From NCBI RefSeq assembly GCF_000613345.1, contig NZ_BAIS01000012.1:1-48744 (forward strand): a stretch of 48,744 nt of DNA, written 5' to 3'. Below are positions 15,823-25,679 of the stretch, one piece after another. Position numbers and translations under genes: made by a program. Each line of letters opens with the position of its first letter. Position 1 is the first letter of the stretch. A model generated the notes under the pieces. It did no database searches and was not told the DNA's origin. It saw only the letters and a program-made list of their open reading frames with translations. Source of the DNA: Prevotella disiens JCM 6334 = ATCC 29426 (GTDB taxonomy: Bacteria; Bacteroidota; Bacteroidia; Bacteroidales; Bacteroidaceae).

Positions 15823-16503
15823 TCAAAGAATTTCAACCACTATGCAGCATTGATTTTCTACTCGAAAGCGGACGTCTTTGTCTATAAATTGCATACCATA
15901 AATGCGGTTTGCATCGTGTTGATAGGACGGGCGTGGATCTTGAGCAAGTATATCTGATAACGTTTTTGCCTCGCTTTCGGTGAAGAAATCAAGTATATTA
16001 TCGGGCAAAACCACCTCTAACGGTTGCCATTCGTGCGAATCGGTGAAGCCACCACGAGCATTTGAATGCGCATCAACGTAGGGAATATAAGGTTTTACAT
16101 CGTAAATAGGGGTTCCGTCCATAAGGTCGGCACCTGCAACTTCTATAAATCCTTTGCCTATTTCAACAATTTTCACCGATGATAAGCCTAAGCCATTGGG
16201 ACGAAAGGGCGACCGTGAAGCAAAAACCCCTACCCTTTCGTTGCCGCCTAAACGTGGTGGACGCACAGTAAGACTATTGTTTACATCACTTTCCGCTCTC
16301 TTTTCTCGTTCATTGGCAGAAAATCCCCAAATCAACCAAATATAATCGAAGCCTTCCATGCCTCGTAAAGCCTCTTCTTTGCTAAATTTTGGTTCAAAAA
16401 CAACACGACCTCGCAACGCTTTTACGACACCACTTTGGCGAGGAATGCCAAACTTTGTTGGAAAAGGAGAGCGAAAATAAGCGATTGGTTCTATTTCTTT
16501 CAT
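15823..16503 (-). CDS. trmO: tRNA (adenine-N6)-methyltransferase TrmO (TsaA/VirR family)
   Basis: A 226-residue SAM-dependent enzyme of the TsaA/TrmO family, which methylates the t6A37 base of threonine tRNAs to m6t6A. It begins with the typical I-A-Y-F-R-S-P-F-P-T-K-F-G-I-P-R-Q, then G-F-D-Y-I-W-L-I-W-G-F, then F-A-S-R-S-P-F-R-P-N-G-L-G-L-S near residue 100, and D-P-R-P-S-Y near 190. All are family hallmarks of this beta-barrel SAM-binding fold. Length is normal. It is transcribed away from the OPT transporter gene and is the first clear core gene after the mobile element. Confidence 0.94.
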   Translation of the reverse strand: MKEIEPIAYFRSPFPTKFGIPRQSGVVKALRGRVVFEPKFSKEEALRGMEGFDYIWLIWGFSANEREKRAESDVNNSLTVRPPRLGGNERVGVFASRSPFRPNGLGLSSVKIVEIGKGFIEVAGADLMDGTPIYDVKPYIPYVDAHSNARGGFTDSHEWQPLEVVLPDNILDFFTESEAKTLSDILAQDPRPSYQHDANRIYGMQFIDKDVRFRVENQCCIVVEIL

Positions 16504-16600
16504 GCGACAAACTTACATAAAAAACTGCTAAATATAGCCTATCAAACTATGAAAACTGGAATTTTAATCGTAAAAAAGATACATATTCCCATTTTTTATC

Positions 16601-16608
16601 TATCTTTG
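16601..16608 (+). promoter_or_regulatory. -7 element upstream of the OPT transporter
   Basis: TATCTTTG matches the phylum consensus. It lies 13 bp before an in-frame ATG (16621) and 70 bp before ATG 16678. The latter gives a normal leader and is preferred as the start. Confidence 0.55.
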
Positions 16609-16677
16609 CGACTGCTATAAATGACAAAAGCCATTGCAAGCACCCAACTAAACCATGACTATTATCAACAAAAGAAT

Positions 16678-18664
16678 ATGGAAAATAACGAAAAACAAAA
16701 CATTGAACTTCCTGAAAACGCCTTCCGCGAACTACATGAGGGCGAGGAGTACAAACCCGTGATGGACCCTAACAAGGTTTATCCAGAAGTAACTCCATGG
16801 TCTGTATCATGGGGATTAATTATGGTAGTGCTTTTTTCTGCCGCTGCCGCTTACTTAGGCTTAAAAGTTGGTCAAGTATTCGAGGCTGCTATTCCAATTG
16901 CTATCATCGCTATTGGTATGTCTTCGGCAACAAAACGCAAGAACGCATTGGGCGAAAACGTCATCATTCAGAGTATTGGAGCTTGTTCAGGCGCAGTTGT
17001 GGCTGGCGGTATCTTCGTTATGCCTGCTATTTATATGCTCGATTTGCAAGCCAGTTTCTTTCAAATCTTCATCGCTGCTGCCCTTGGTGGTGTGTTAGGT
17101 ATCCTCTTTTTAATTCCTTTCCGTAAATATTTCGTAAAGGAACAACACGGTAAATACCCATTCCCAGAAGCTACGGCAACTACACAAGTATTGGTCAGTG
17201 GCGAAAAGGTGGAAGTCAAGCTAAACCTTTGCTTTTAGCAGGTTTAATTGGTGGTCTTTACGATTTCAGTGTAGCCACTTTCGGTTGGTGGAACGAGATT
17301 GTAACAAGTCGTATGATAGGCTTTGGTGAAACCATTGCGAGAAAGCAAAGTTGGTTTTCAAGGTAAATACAGGTGCTGCCATACTCGGTTTGGGTTACAT
17401 CATTGGTCTTAAATATGCCTTTATCATTTGTATGGGTTCATTAACCATTTGGTGGTTGGTTGTACCAGGCATGGCTCTTGTTTTCCCCGATACTGTTTTG
17501 AATCAATGGGACCCAAGTATTGTGGCAACAGTAGGTAGTATGAGTGCTGAAGAAATCTTTAAAAACTACGCACGTTCTATTGGTATTGGTGGTATTGCCA
17601 TGTCAGGTATCATCGGAATCGTTAAGTCTTGGGGCATCATTAAGAGTGCTGTAAGTTTGGCTTCGCGCGAAATGAAAGGCAAAGGTGCCGACCAAGCAGA
17701 AGCTATCCGCACACAACGCGATATTTCGTTTAAGATAATTGCTATCGGTAGTATCACCACTTTGGTTATTACCTTTATTTTTTTCTACTTTGGCGTTATG
17801 CAATTCAACTTATTGCACGCTGTTGTAGGTATCATTCTCGTGGCTTTAATTGCTTTCCTCTTCACAACTGTAGCTGCAAACGCCATTGCCATTGTTGGTT
17901 CTAACCCTGTTTCAGGTATGACCCTCATGACTTTGATTTTAGCATCAGTGGTTATGGTGGCAGTAGGCTTAAAAGGAAACTCTGGAATGTTGGCAGCTTT
18001 GCTCATGGGTGGCGTTGTTTGTACGGCTTTGTCAATGGCTGGTTCGTTCGTTACCGACTTAAAAATAGGTTATTGGCTCGGTACTACTCCTAAGAAACAA
18101 GAAACATGGAAATTCCTCGGTACGATTGTTTCAGCTGCAACCGTAGCTGGCGTGATGATAGTATTAGACAAAACTTATGGTTTCAACTCTGGTCAGTTGG
18201 CTGCACCACAGGCAAACGCAATGGCAGCTGTTATCAAACCATTGATGAGTGGACAAGGTGCACCTTGGATTCTCTATGGAATTGGTGCTGCGTTGGCATT
18301 GATTTTAGACCGTTGCAAAGTGCCTGCATTGGCTTTCTCTTTGGGTATGTTCATTCCAATCCAGTTGAATATTCCATTGATGATTGGTGGCGCGGTGAAT
18401 TGGTATGTTACAACACGTTCTAAGGACGCACAAATCAATAAACTTCGTGGCGATAAAGGTACACTTATTGCCTCTGGTTTCATTGCAGGAGGTGCTTTAA
18501 TGGGCGTTGTTTCAGCCTTGATTAAGTTCTTTGGCGTTGAGTTCGACCACGCTGAATGGTGGCAAAACCATACATCAGAATTGCTTGCCCTCGTTGCTTA
18601 CATTGCTTTGATACTCTATTTTATCACTGCTACAAAGCTAACAGACAAGGAAAAAGAAGCATAA
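16678..18664 (+). pseudogene. OPT family oligopeptide transporter with two frameshifts
   Basis: Integral membrane transporter of the OPT family (peptide or metal-chelate uptake), about 660 residues when joined, with many hydrophobic helices. Family features include V-T-P-W-S-V-S-W-G-L, A-A-Y-L-G-L-K-V-G-Q near the N-terminus, K-Y-P-F-P-E-A-T-A-T, and N-P-V-S-G-M-T in the C-terminal half. The first break is at about 17203-17207: after L-V-S-G-E-K the protein continues as G-G-S-Q-A-K-P in the next frame if one G is restored. The second is at about 17338-17341, near E-T-I-A, where one more base restores E-K-A-K-L-V-F-K. Both are single missing bases, and the three segments read as one otherwise intact protein. 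Either sequencing error or recent inactivation is possible. Alternative start at 16621. Confidence 0.85.
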
Positions 18665-18748
18665 ACACGCTTAAAAAAGTGGCAAATGGCTATGGGCTGT
18701 TTGCTACTTTTATTTTACTCCCCACCTTTTATCATTCTTTCCACCATT

Positions 18749-19291
18749 ATGAAACATTATTTTACGTTTGCAACCCTTGCTTTTTGCCTACTTTTAAGTG
18801 CTTGTAGTATTAGCGGCATATTCACTGATTACAACCAATTGACCCAAGAGGAAAAAGAAAAAGTAGTAAAGTGTACGGAAGATATTTCCAAAATAAACGA
18901 TTTCAACAAACTTTATGTCGTCAATGTAGCGCAGATAAAACAATTTATTACAGAAAAACAAAATGTAGTGGTCTATAGTTATGTACCTTTCTGTACCTCA
19001 AAGAATTGCATTTCGCCCAAAACACTTATAGACGATATGAAAGCGAAAGGCTATTCAACTTTAATCGTATCGGATACTTACGCAGATGCGTTTATTTCCG
19101 TGGGCAGTAATTTTCCTTTACTCATGATAGACAACACAGTATATAAAACCAAATTGAGAGGAAAATATACCGAACTATTCCATAAAGACTTGTTAGGCGT
19201 TCCGCTTAAATCCATAAATTATGCAAGTTATCATCTTTTTCAAAATGGTAAATACGTTAAAAGCTACCAAAATTATAAGGAAATAGAATAA
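18749..19291 (+). CDS. Small lipoprotein with thioredoxin-like features
   Basis: A 180-residue predicted lipoprotein. The N-terminus has a signal peptide ending in the lipobox L-S-A-C at residues 16-19, which fixes the start at ATG 18749 rather than further upstream. The mature part contains N-V-V-V-Y-S-Y-V-P-F-C-T-S-K-N-C, where a strand leads into a C-x5-C pair. This resembles a degenerate thioredoxin fold without the usual C-x-x-C, so a redox role is uncertain. It lies about 85 bp after the transporter gene and may be co-transcribed. Function unknown. Confidence 0.75.
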   Translation: MKHYFTFATLAFCLLLSACSISGIFTDYNQLTQEEKEKVVKCTEDISKINDFNKLYVVNVAQIKQFITEKQNVVVYSYVPFCTSKNCISPKTLIDDMKAKGYSTLIVSDTYADAFISVGSNFPLLMIDNTVYKTKLRGKYTELFHKDLLGVPLKSINYASYHLFQNGKYVKSYQNYKEIE

Positions 19292-19371
19292 AATTGTTCT
19301 TTTTAAAAGTGTAAAAACTATCAGTGAATAAGGGCGTTTAGCGTTGGGACGTGAATTAAGTTATTAAAAGA

Positions 19372-19480
19372 AACGTGATAAATCACGCCCTTACAAGGTA
19401 TCGTTTTTTGCAAAATCCAACTTGTCTAACCCTTATCCACGAGCAAGGGCGTATGCCGTAAGGGCGTGATTTATCACGTT
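19372..19480. repeat. REPIN-like element: two 23-bp palindromic arms in inverted orientation
   Basis: The arm at 19372-19394 (AACGTGATAAATCACGC...) has an exact reverse complement at 19458-19480, separated by 63 bp. Each arm itself contains the palindrome CGTGAT-AA-ATCACG. A palindromic unit duplicated in inverted orientation is the layout of REPINs or small MITEs. It sits between converging genes and could also end transcription on both strands. Confidence 0.8.
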
Positions 19481-19548
19481 CCTAATACCCACGATTATAG
19501 GAATGTGAATCAAGTTGTTGAGTCTTCCTATTCATTTAAAAATCAAAA

Positions 19549-20514
19549 CTACTCCTTATTAGAGTGTTTTTCGTAATACCACATTTCAATACTATTGATA
19601 ATGTTTTGCCAAAGAATGTAGCAACCTGGCCCCACTGACGACAAAGGATTAAGGTAGGTGAAGGCAATCCAAATAGCAAAAGTTGTATTTTTCTGTCCTA
19701 AGGCTTGCCCAGACTCAATCGTACTGCCGAAAAAGCGACCAATAAACCGACCAACAGCAAACTGTATTAAGCAAAGCAAGAGTCCCAACAAGGCTATAAA
19801 AACGAGGAAAAGTGCGGTAGTATCGGCATGAACGATATTCTTAACTGTCGTTCCTGTTACAATAGTGAGCGTGAAAGCCCAAAAGTAAAAGCCAAGGTTG
19901 CGCACACTAATAATCCAATTATAAAGTGGACGTAATATGCGCCAATGCTTTGTAAAGTAGGCTACCAACATCGGAGCAACCAAAACCATGCAAACACGGT
20001 TAAGAATGATAAGGAAAGACTCCATAAAATCAACATTAACATTGGGTTCTATCAATGGAAAGCAAGTAGGAATAAGGGCAGCACAAATAAAGTTTGAGAG
20101 GAAAGTATAGGTGGTCATATCCTCAATACTGCCGCCCAATTTCTGCGTAACAATGGCTGCTGCCGATGCACAAGGACAAATGATGCACGCTAATACAGAT
20201 TCCATGAGTATCAATCCATCGCCTTGTAACTTAAAAAAGAGAATAATGCCCACCACAATGAAGACGAATAAAACTTGGAATACTCCTATCCAAAAATGCC
20301 ATTTGACAGGAATTAGTTTACGAAAGTCTACTTTACAAAAAGTAACATAGAGCATTAAGAACATACAAATGGGTAGCAGAAAGTTGAATACTGGCTCGAA
20401 TATGTCTGAAACAGGAGCAAGTAGGGGTATAAAAGCAAATAGTAGATAAACAATACCACCTGTTGCAATAGCTATTGGCAACGTCCATTTCTTTAAAATA
20501 CTTATTAATTCCAC
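19549..20514 (-). CDS. BASS-like (bile acid:sodium symporter superfamily) membrane transporter
   Basis: A 321-residue polytopic membrane protein with about nine to ten hydrophobic helices. The pattern G-Q-A-L-G-Q-K-N-T-T-F-A-I-W near residue 268 and C-P-C-A-S-A-A-A-I-V-T near 130 matches the cross-over helix regions of BASS/BART-superfamily transporters. The substrate (bile acid, organic acid or other anion) cannot be told. The neighbour on the same strand, 50 bp upstream, is a TPR protein. I am sure of the membrane topology and fairly sure of the superfamily. Confidence 0.75.
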   Translation of the reverse strand: MELISILKKWTLPIAIATGGIVYLLFAFIPLLAPVSDIFEPVFNFLLPICMFLMLYVTFCKVDFRKLIPVKWHFWIGVFQVLFVFIVVGIILFFKLQGDGLILMESVLACIICPCASAAAIVTQKLGGSIEDMTTYTFLSNFICAALIPTCFPLIEPNVNVDFMESFLIILNRVCMVLVAPMLVAYFTKHWRILRPLYNWIISVRNLGFYFWAFTLTIVTGTTVKNIVHADTTALFLVFIALLGLLLCLIQFAVGRFIGRFFGSTIESGQALGQKNTTFAIWIAFTYLNPLSSVGPGCYILWQNIINSIEMWYYEKHSNKE

Positions 20515-20567
20515 TTTTATTCTATTTATTTAGTTTTTAATTGCAATACCGTTTGGAATATAATTGT

Positions 20568-21461
20568 TTATTCTCCCACTTCGATTTTATTCTTATATAA
20601 GTCATTAAGATTGATGGGGGCAACATCTTCCTGTTTTTTTGCCTTTTTCTTCGGATTATTATCAACTGGTGGCGTTGGTTTCTTCGTCTTTTCGTCTACA
20701 TCTTGCGTGGTGATAATAGGCTTTTCAGACTTTGAAATTGTTGCTGTATCAACTTTAACCTCAGGCTTTTCGGTTATAATAGAGTCCAAAGGAATCTTTG
20801 CAGCTATGCTTCTTAAGCTATCTTCTTTTGCTTTCGCTCTTGCAATGCTATCGGCTGCCAACTTCTCATCTATTTTTGTTTGACACCCTTTGCGCATATT
20901 GATGACTTGAGCGAGGCGAGCCTCAACGCCTTGACCAGCCTTATGGGCGCGGAAAAACTCTTCGGCTAACACGTAATTATCGCGCGCTTTTTCCCAATCT
21001 TTCCCAAACATATAGCAAAAACCTAATCGATAATAGATTTCTCCCTTTTCTTTCTCGTAACAAACCGTGAGGGCTTGCTCATAAAAAGGTATGGCAAGTT
21101 TGTATTGTTCCATTAAAAAATGGCTTTCAGCGGCACTAAAATAATAAACAGAACGCTCGTGCGGAGCCAACATTCCAAGTCGTGGAATAACAGAAGTTAA
21201 GTATTTTACAGCGTTTTTATAATCCCATTCATGGTAATAACATAAACCAATATATGCCTTAAAGCGGTCGTTTAGCTTGTAACGATTGTCTAAATCTTGA
21301 AAAATGAGCAAGGCTTCGTGATATTTTCCCGAATTGAAATAAGCCACAGCCTTGTCCAATTGCACAGGGTCGGGGTCTGAATTTTGAGCCAAAACTTGTG
21401 TGATTGACAAGCCAAACAATACGGCTAAACACCAAAGTTTTAAGCGATTTATCATCAACAT
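20568..21461 (-). CDS. Secreted TPR-repeat protein
   Basis: About 297 residues. The start at ATG 21461 gives a good signal peptide (M-L-M-I-N-R-L-K-L-W-C, then cleavage after L-A-Q). The reading frame is open further upstream into folK, but that part lacks signal-peptide character. Residues 40-200 form about four to five tetratricopeptide-like helical pairs (A-V-A-Y-F-N-S-G-K-Y-H-E-A-L; A-I-P-F-Y-E-Q-A-L; Y-R-L-G-F-C-Y). The C-terminal 100 residues are lysine/proline/threonine-rich and probably disordered. It probably acts as a periplasmic or envelope scaffold; no enzymatic role is visible. It lies 13 bp after folK. Confidence 0.85.
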   Translation of the reverse strand: MLMINRLKLWCLAVLFGLSITQVLAQNSDPDPVQLDKAVAYFNSGKYHEALLIFQDLDNRYKLNDRFKAYIGLCYYHEWDYKNAVKYLTSVIPRLGMLAPHERSVYYFSAAESHFLMEQYKLAIPFYEQALTVCYEKEKGEIYYRLGFCYMFGKDWEKARDNYVLAEEFFRAHKAGQGVEARLAQVINMRKGCQTKIDEKLAADSIARAKAKEDSLRSIAAKIPLDSIITEKPEVKVDTATISKSEKPIITTQDVDEKTKKPTPPVDNNPKKKAKKQEDVAPINLNDLYKNKIEVGE

Positions 21462-21474
21462 GCTACTCCTATAT

Positions 21475-21834
21475 TTATGATTCCAGCCAAGCAATTTTCT
21501 TAACCTCCTTGTTGCCATATTTTATCACGTCTAAATCCATTAGCACGATGCCCTGTTTGTGGTTTTCGTGTGAGTCGCCCATTGATGTTTCTATGCGCTT
21601 TAAAACCTTGTTTAAATCCTCTAACGAGCGTTGAGTTGTAAACGATGCCAAACAATTCAAATACTTATCAGACTGAACCCCAATGGGTTCTGTCCATATA
21701 GGTTCCGTAAAATGTATGTCATTAAACTCTTTTTTGAGTTCTTCGATAGCCGTTTTTATGTTCGCTTCTTGATTCGTATTCGAACCCAAAGAAATCATTA
21801 TTTCCACTCGTTCTGCTTGTTCTTCCTTACACAT
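21475..21834 (-). CDS. folK: Short HPPK-like protein (folate pathway kinase, minimal form)
   Basis: A 119-residue protein related to 2-amino-4-hydroxy-6-hydroxymethyldihydropteridine pyrophosphokinase, the ATP-using step before dihydropteroate synthesis. The N-terminal S-L-G-S-N strand-loop, the E-P-I-W-T-E-P-I-G-V segment and D-L-D-V-I-K-Y-G are recognisable. Classic enzymes are about 160 residues and carry an arginine-rich loop (R-P-W-x-P-R) before D-L-D. Here that loop reads H-K-Q-G-I-V-L-M, so key ATP-loop arginines seem absent. Short forms like this are, I believe, usual in Prevotella, but activity is less certain than family membership. Confidence 0.72.
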   Translation of the reverse strand: MCKEEQAERVEIMISLGSNTNQEANIKTAIEELKKEFNDIHFTEPIWTEPIGVQSDKYLNCLASFTTQRSLEDLNKVLKRIETSMGDSHENHKQGIVLMDLDVIKYGNKEVKKIAWLES

Positions 21835-22045
21835 CGCACTCGTTTCTTTCTTATCTCACTGTAAAATAACAGCTTAATGCACTACAAAAGTAAGATTTTC
21901 CACGCTAAACAAGGCGCAATTTATAAAAAATAACAATTAAACAAACCGCAATAATAGTTCAAACATGGAAGAAGCATAACGAATATACACTCTTTTTGCA
22001 TATACATGCCCATATTAGACAACGCAAACCTATTGTTTTCTACTT

Positions 22046-22111
22046 CAAAATAGGCTCTTTTGAAGCACAAAACAATAGGTTTTTTGAACTAAAAAATAAG
22101 CTATCGTGTAA
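22046..22111. repeat. 22-bp-period dyad repeat cluster (family 2, locus 1)
   Basis: Three consecutive 22-bp units beginning CAAAATAGGCTCTTTT (22046), CAAAACAATAGGTTTT (22068) and a degenerate TAAAAAATAAGCTA (22090). A further copy of the AAAACAATAGG core lies just upstream in inverted orientation (22028-22039). The same units occur at 30747-30834 and 39042-39107. Confidence 0.72.
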
Positions 22112-22346
22112 CTGATTGATTATTAAAACTTTGCAAAGCGCATTAAAATATTAGAAATTGCATAAAATAAAGCCCAAAACTTGCATTAATTTACATTCTA
22201 AAAATGGCAGATAGATACACTAAAAACACACGATGATACTATGTTTTTTCGACAACACACCCGAGAAACCCCTCTTTATTTGTAAAAAATAACAATTATC
22301 ACCCAAAAAACGTGCGAGCAAAAGACATGAACCATTAAGTTTTTAG

Positions 22347-22354
22347 TAACTTTG
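22347..22354 (+). promoter_or_regulatory. -7 element of hflX
   Basis: TAACTTTG matches TAnnTTTG and lies 28 bp before the hflX ATG. Confidence 0.5.
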
Positions 22355-22382
22355 TAGCCACATTATATATAAGATAAACTGA

Positions 22383-23648
22383 ATGAAAGAATTTGTTATA
22401 TCAGAAGTTAAAGCCGAAACTGCCATTCTTGTGGGACTTATCACACAAGAACAGAACGAAGCCAAGACGACTGAATATTTAGATGAACTTGAATTTTTAG
22501 CTGACACGGCAGGTGCCGTTACCGTAAAGCGATTTACCCAACGTGTGGGAGGTCCTAATATGACCTCGTATGTGGGTAAAGGAAAGCTCGAGGAAATAAA
22601 ACAATACATCAAAGAAAAGGAAGACGAAGAAGAACCTATCGGTATGGTTATCTTCGACGATGAACTTTCGGCAAAGCAATTGAGAAATATTGAAGCCGAA
22701 TTGCAGGTAAAAATTCTCGACAGAACCTCTCTCATTCTCGATATATTTGCCATGCGTGCGCAAACAGCGAGTGCTAAAACACAAGTAGAATTGGCTCAAT
22801 ATCGCTACATGCTACCCCGTTTGCAACGTCTTTGGACTCACCTTGAACGACAAGGAGGTGGCTCTGGTTCTGGTGGTGGTAAAGGTTCGGTGGGTCTGCG
22901 TGGTCCTGGTGAAACCCAATTAGAAATGGACCGCCGTATCATTTTGCAGCGTATGACATTGCTCAAACAACGCTTGGTAGAAATTGACAAACAGAAAGTT
23001 ACACAAAGAAAGAATCGTGGACGTCTCATTCGTGTGGCATTGGTAGGTTACACCAACGTCGGAAAATCCACCATTATGAACATGTTGGCAAAAAGCGAGG
23101 TCTTTGCAGAAAACAAATTGTTTGCAACATTAGACACAACGGTACGCAAAGTGGTATTGGAAAATTTACCTTTCCTCTTAGCCGACACCGTAGGATTTAT
23201 TCGCAAATTGCCTACCGATTTGGTCGATTCCTTCAAATCAACACTCGATGAGGTGCGCGAAGCCGATTTATTGGTGCATGTTGTAGATATTTCTCACCCC
23301 GATTTTGAAGAGCAATTGCAAGTCGTAAACGAAACCTTGAAGGAACTTGAATGTGCCGATAAGCCATCAATGATAGTGTTCAACAAGATAGACAATTACA
23401 CTTGGGAGGAAAAGGAAGAAGACGATTTAACCCCAATGACCAAAGAAAATGTGTCGCTTGAAGAATTGAAACGCACATGGATGGCAAAACTGAACGAGGA
23501 TTGTTTGTTCATTTCAGCCAAAGAAAAAGAAAATGTAGACGAGTTCAGAGATGTTTTATACAAGAAAGTAAGAGAATTGCATGTACAAAAATATCCTTAC
23601 AACGACTTCTTGTATAACATTGATGTAGAAAACGAACAATTTCGTTAA
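22383..23648 (+). CDS. hflX: GTPase HflX
   Basis: A 421-residue translational GTPase that binds the ribosome and splits stalled or stress-damaged 70S particles. Its N-terminal HflX domain has the G-G-P-N-M-T-S-Y-V-G-K-G-K-L-E-E motif. A glycine-rich linker follows (G-G-G-S-G-S-G-G-G-K-G) with G-L-R-G-P-G-E-T-Q-L-E. The G domain has G1 G-Y-T-N-V-G-K-S-T (about 222-230), G3 D-T-V-G-F and G4 N-K-I-D. All nucleotide-binding motifs are intact and length is normal. It is preceded by a phylum-type promoter and followed by the DUF4954 gene about 100 bp downstream. Confidence 0.97.
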   Translation: MKEFVISEVKAETAILVGLITQEQNEAKTTEYLDELEFLADTAGAVTVKRFTQRVGGPNMTSYVGKGKLEEIKQYIKEKEDEEEPIGMVIFDDELSAKQLRNIEAELQVKILDRTSLILDIFAMRAQTASAKTQVELAQYRYMLPRLQRLWTHLERQGGGSGSGGGKGSVGLRGPGETQLEMDRRIILQRMTLLKQRLVEIDKQKVTQRKNRGRLIRVALVGYTNVGKSTIMNMLAKSEVFAENKLFATLDTTVRKVVLENLPFLLADTVGFIRKLPTDLVDSFKSTLDEVREADLLVHVVDISHPDFEEQLQVVNETLKELECADKPSMIVFNKIDNYTWEEKEEDDLTPMTKENVSLEELKRTWMAKLNEDCLFISAKEKENVDEFRDVLYKKVRELHVQKYPYNDFLYNIDVENEQFR

Positions 23649-23749
23649 GCCACACAAAGCATGCAAATGAGCAAAGCGAAATTTGTACATGCTCGTGGCG
23701 AGAAATCGCACTTGAAAAAGAACCATAACCGCTCCATAAATATAAAAGT

Positions 23750-25599
23750 ATGATGTACAGACCATTAACAGAAGACGAGATTATCATTCTTGAGAACAAC
23801 AATTGTTGGGCTGAGGATTGGGATAGAATTGAGATTGCCGAAGAAGGATTTCAACCTAAATTCCTACATCGTGTCCTCTTTTATGGCGACATTCGGTTGG
23901 GAACTTTCGAGAAAGAAATCGAAGTTTCAAAGGGATTTTTTAAGCATTCGGGCATCAATGACGCTACACTGCGCAATGTTTGCATTGGCGACAACTGCTT
24001 GATTGAAAAAATAGGAAACTACATTAACAATTATTCTATCGGCAACGACTGCCTCATAGCCAACGTTTCGGTCATAGAAACAACCGAAGGGGCAACCTAT
24101 GGGCAGGGCAATGTAATATCGGTTTTGAACGAAGCGGGCGACGGAAACATCATTATGTTCCCCGAATTGAATAGCCAATTTGCTGCGTTAATGGTGAAAC
24201 ACGCCCACGATAAAGACTTGCGCAACGCCATTCGCCGCTTGGCTGCCGAAGAAATAACACGCCTTATACCCGATGTTAGCACCATTGGCAATGGCGTAAA
24301 GATTGTCAATACCAAGGAGATTTCAAATACTATCATACACGATGATTGCGAAATTGCAGGGGCAAGCAGGTTAAGCGATTGCACCATTCTTAGTTCGCAG
24401 CATGCCAACGTGTTTATTGGAACAGGCGTAATATGCGAAAACTCTATCATTTCAGAGGGGTCAAGCATCATCAATAGTACGAAAATACAAGATTGTTTTA
24501 TTGGTGAAACTTGTCAAATTTCCAATGGTTTTACTGCTTCGCAGAGTGTTTTCTTCGCTAATTCATACATGGCAAACGGCGAGGCTTGCGCTGCTTTTTG
24601 CGGTCCTTTCACGGCTTCGCACCATAAAAGTTCACTGCTCATAGGCGGTATGTACTCGTTCTACAATGCTGGGTCAGCTACTAATTTCTCAAACCATGCT
24701 TACAAAATGGGACCATTACACTATGGAACCTTAGAACGTGGTTGTAAAACAGCAAGTGGTAGTCATATCGTAATGCCAGCCAATATCGGAGCGTTTTCGG
24801 TTTGCTTCGGAAAAATCATGAATCACCCAAATACACAGTCGCTTCCGTTCTCCTATCTCATGGCATACAGCGATACAAACTACTTAATTCCAGGACGAAA
24901 CATCGGAACAGTAGGTCTTTATCGTGATATAAAGAAATGGCCAAAACGCGATTTGCGCCTCTGAATGCGCAAAAAAGCATTATTAACTTCAATTGGTTAT
25001 CGCCTTTTACTGTGGGAGAAATATGGAAAGGCAAACAAATTTTGGAGAATTTAAAGGCTATTAGTGGCGAAAATGCAACATCATACAATTATCAAGGCTA
25101 TGTCATAAAAGCGTCAAGTTTAAGCAAAGGCATTCTTTATTACGATATTGCGTTATCCCTTTATATGGGAAAAATGCTCCAACAAGCCAATAATTTAGGC
25201 TTGAACATGGAGTTAAACGCATCAGCGGAAATAGAAGAATGGAGCGATTTAGCTGGACTTTTACTCCCCATAGCAGAAGAAAACGACCTCGTTGAAGCTA
25301 TTAAGAACGGAGATTTAGAAACTATTGAAGACGTAAACGACCGATTTAAAGCTATCAATGAAAGCTATAAAGAAAGAGAATGGCAGTGGGCAAAGAATTT
25401 AATTCATCATTATTACAATATTAATGAGCTTACAGAAACCGACAAAACAATCATCGAAAGCAACTATAATAGGGCGAAAAACCTATGGGTTGAAGAGATA
25501 AACAAAGACGCAAAAAAAGAATTTGAAATGGGAGATGTTGATGAAGAAGTATTCAACGACTTTGTGAACAAACTTCAAAACGAATTAGAAAATAATTAA
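23750..25599 (+). pseudogene. DUF4954 protein (left-handed beta-helix), interrupted by one missing base
   Basis: When joined this is a protein of about 615 residues resembling DUF4954 proteins of Bacteroidota. The first two thirds are hexapeptide-like repeats forming a left-handed beta-helix (N-Y-S-I-G-N-D-C-L-I-A-N-V; S-I-I-N-S-T-K-I-Q-D-C-F-I-G), as in sugar-nucleotide acyl- and nucleotidyltransferases. The last third is helical. The first frame stops at 24964 after K-W-P-K-R-D-L-R, and the next frame continues P-L-N-A-Q-K-S-I-I-N-F-N-W-L-S-P if one C is restored in GCGCCTC (about 24957-24963). Both parts are otherwise well conserved in character. Function unknown; a role in sugar or acyl metabolism is only suggested by the fold. 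Confidence 0.8.
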
Positions 25600-25679
25600 A
25601 AATCCATTCCTAAACGACAAGATGAATTGTAAACAACTTGGAGTCAAAGTAGGAAACTATTTAAAATCAATATAATATT

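Larger units (their letters stand above)
21865..22382. other. 518-bp intergenic region before hflX
   Basis: Divergent spacer between folK and hflX. It contains a 22-bp-period repeat cluster (22046-22111) and the hflX promoter. It is otherwise AT-rich, with no recognisable gene or RNA. Confidence 0.6.
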
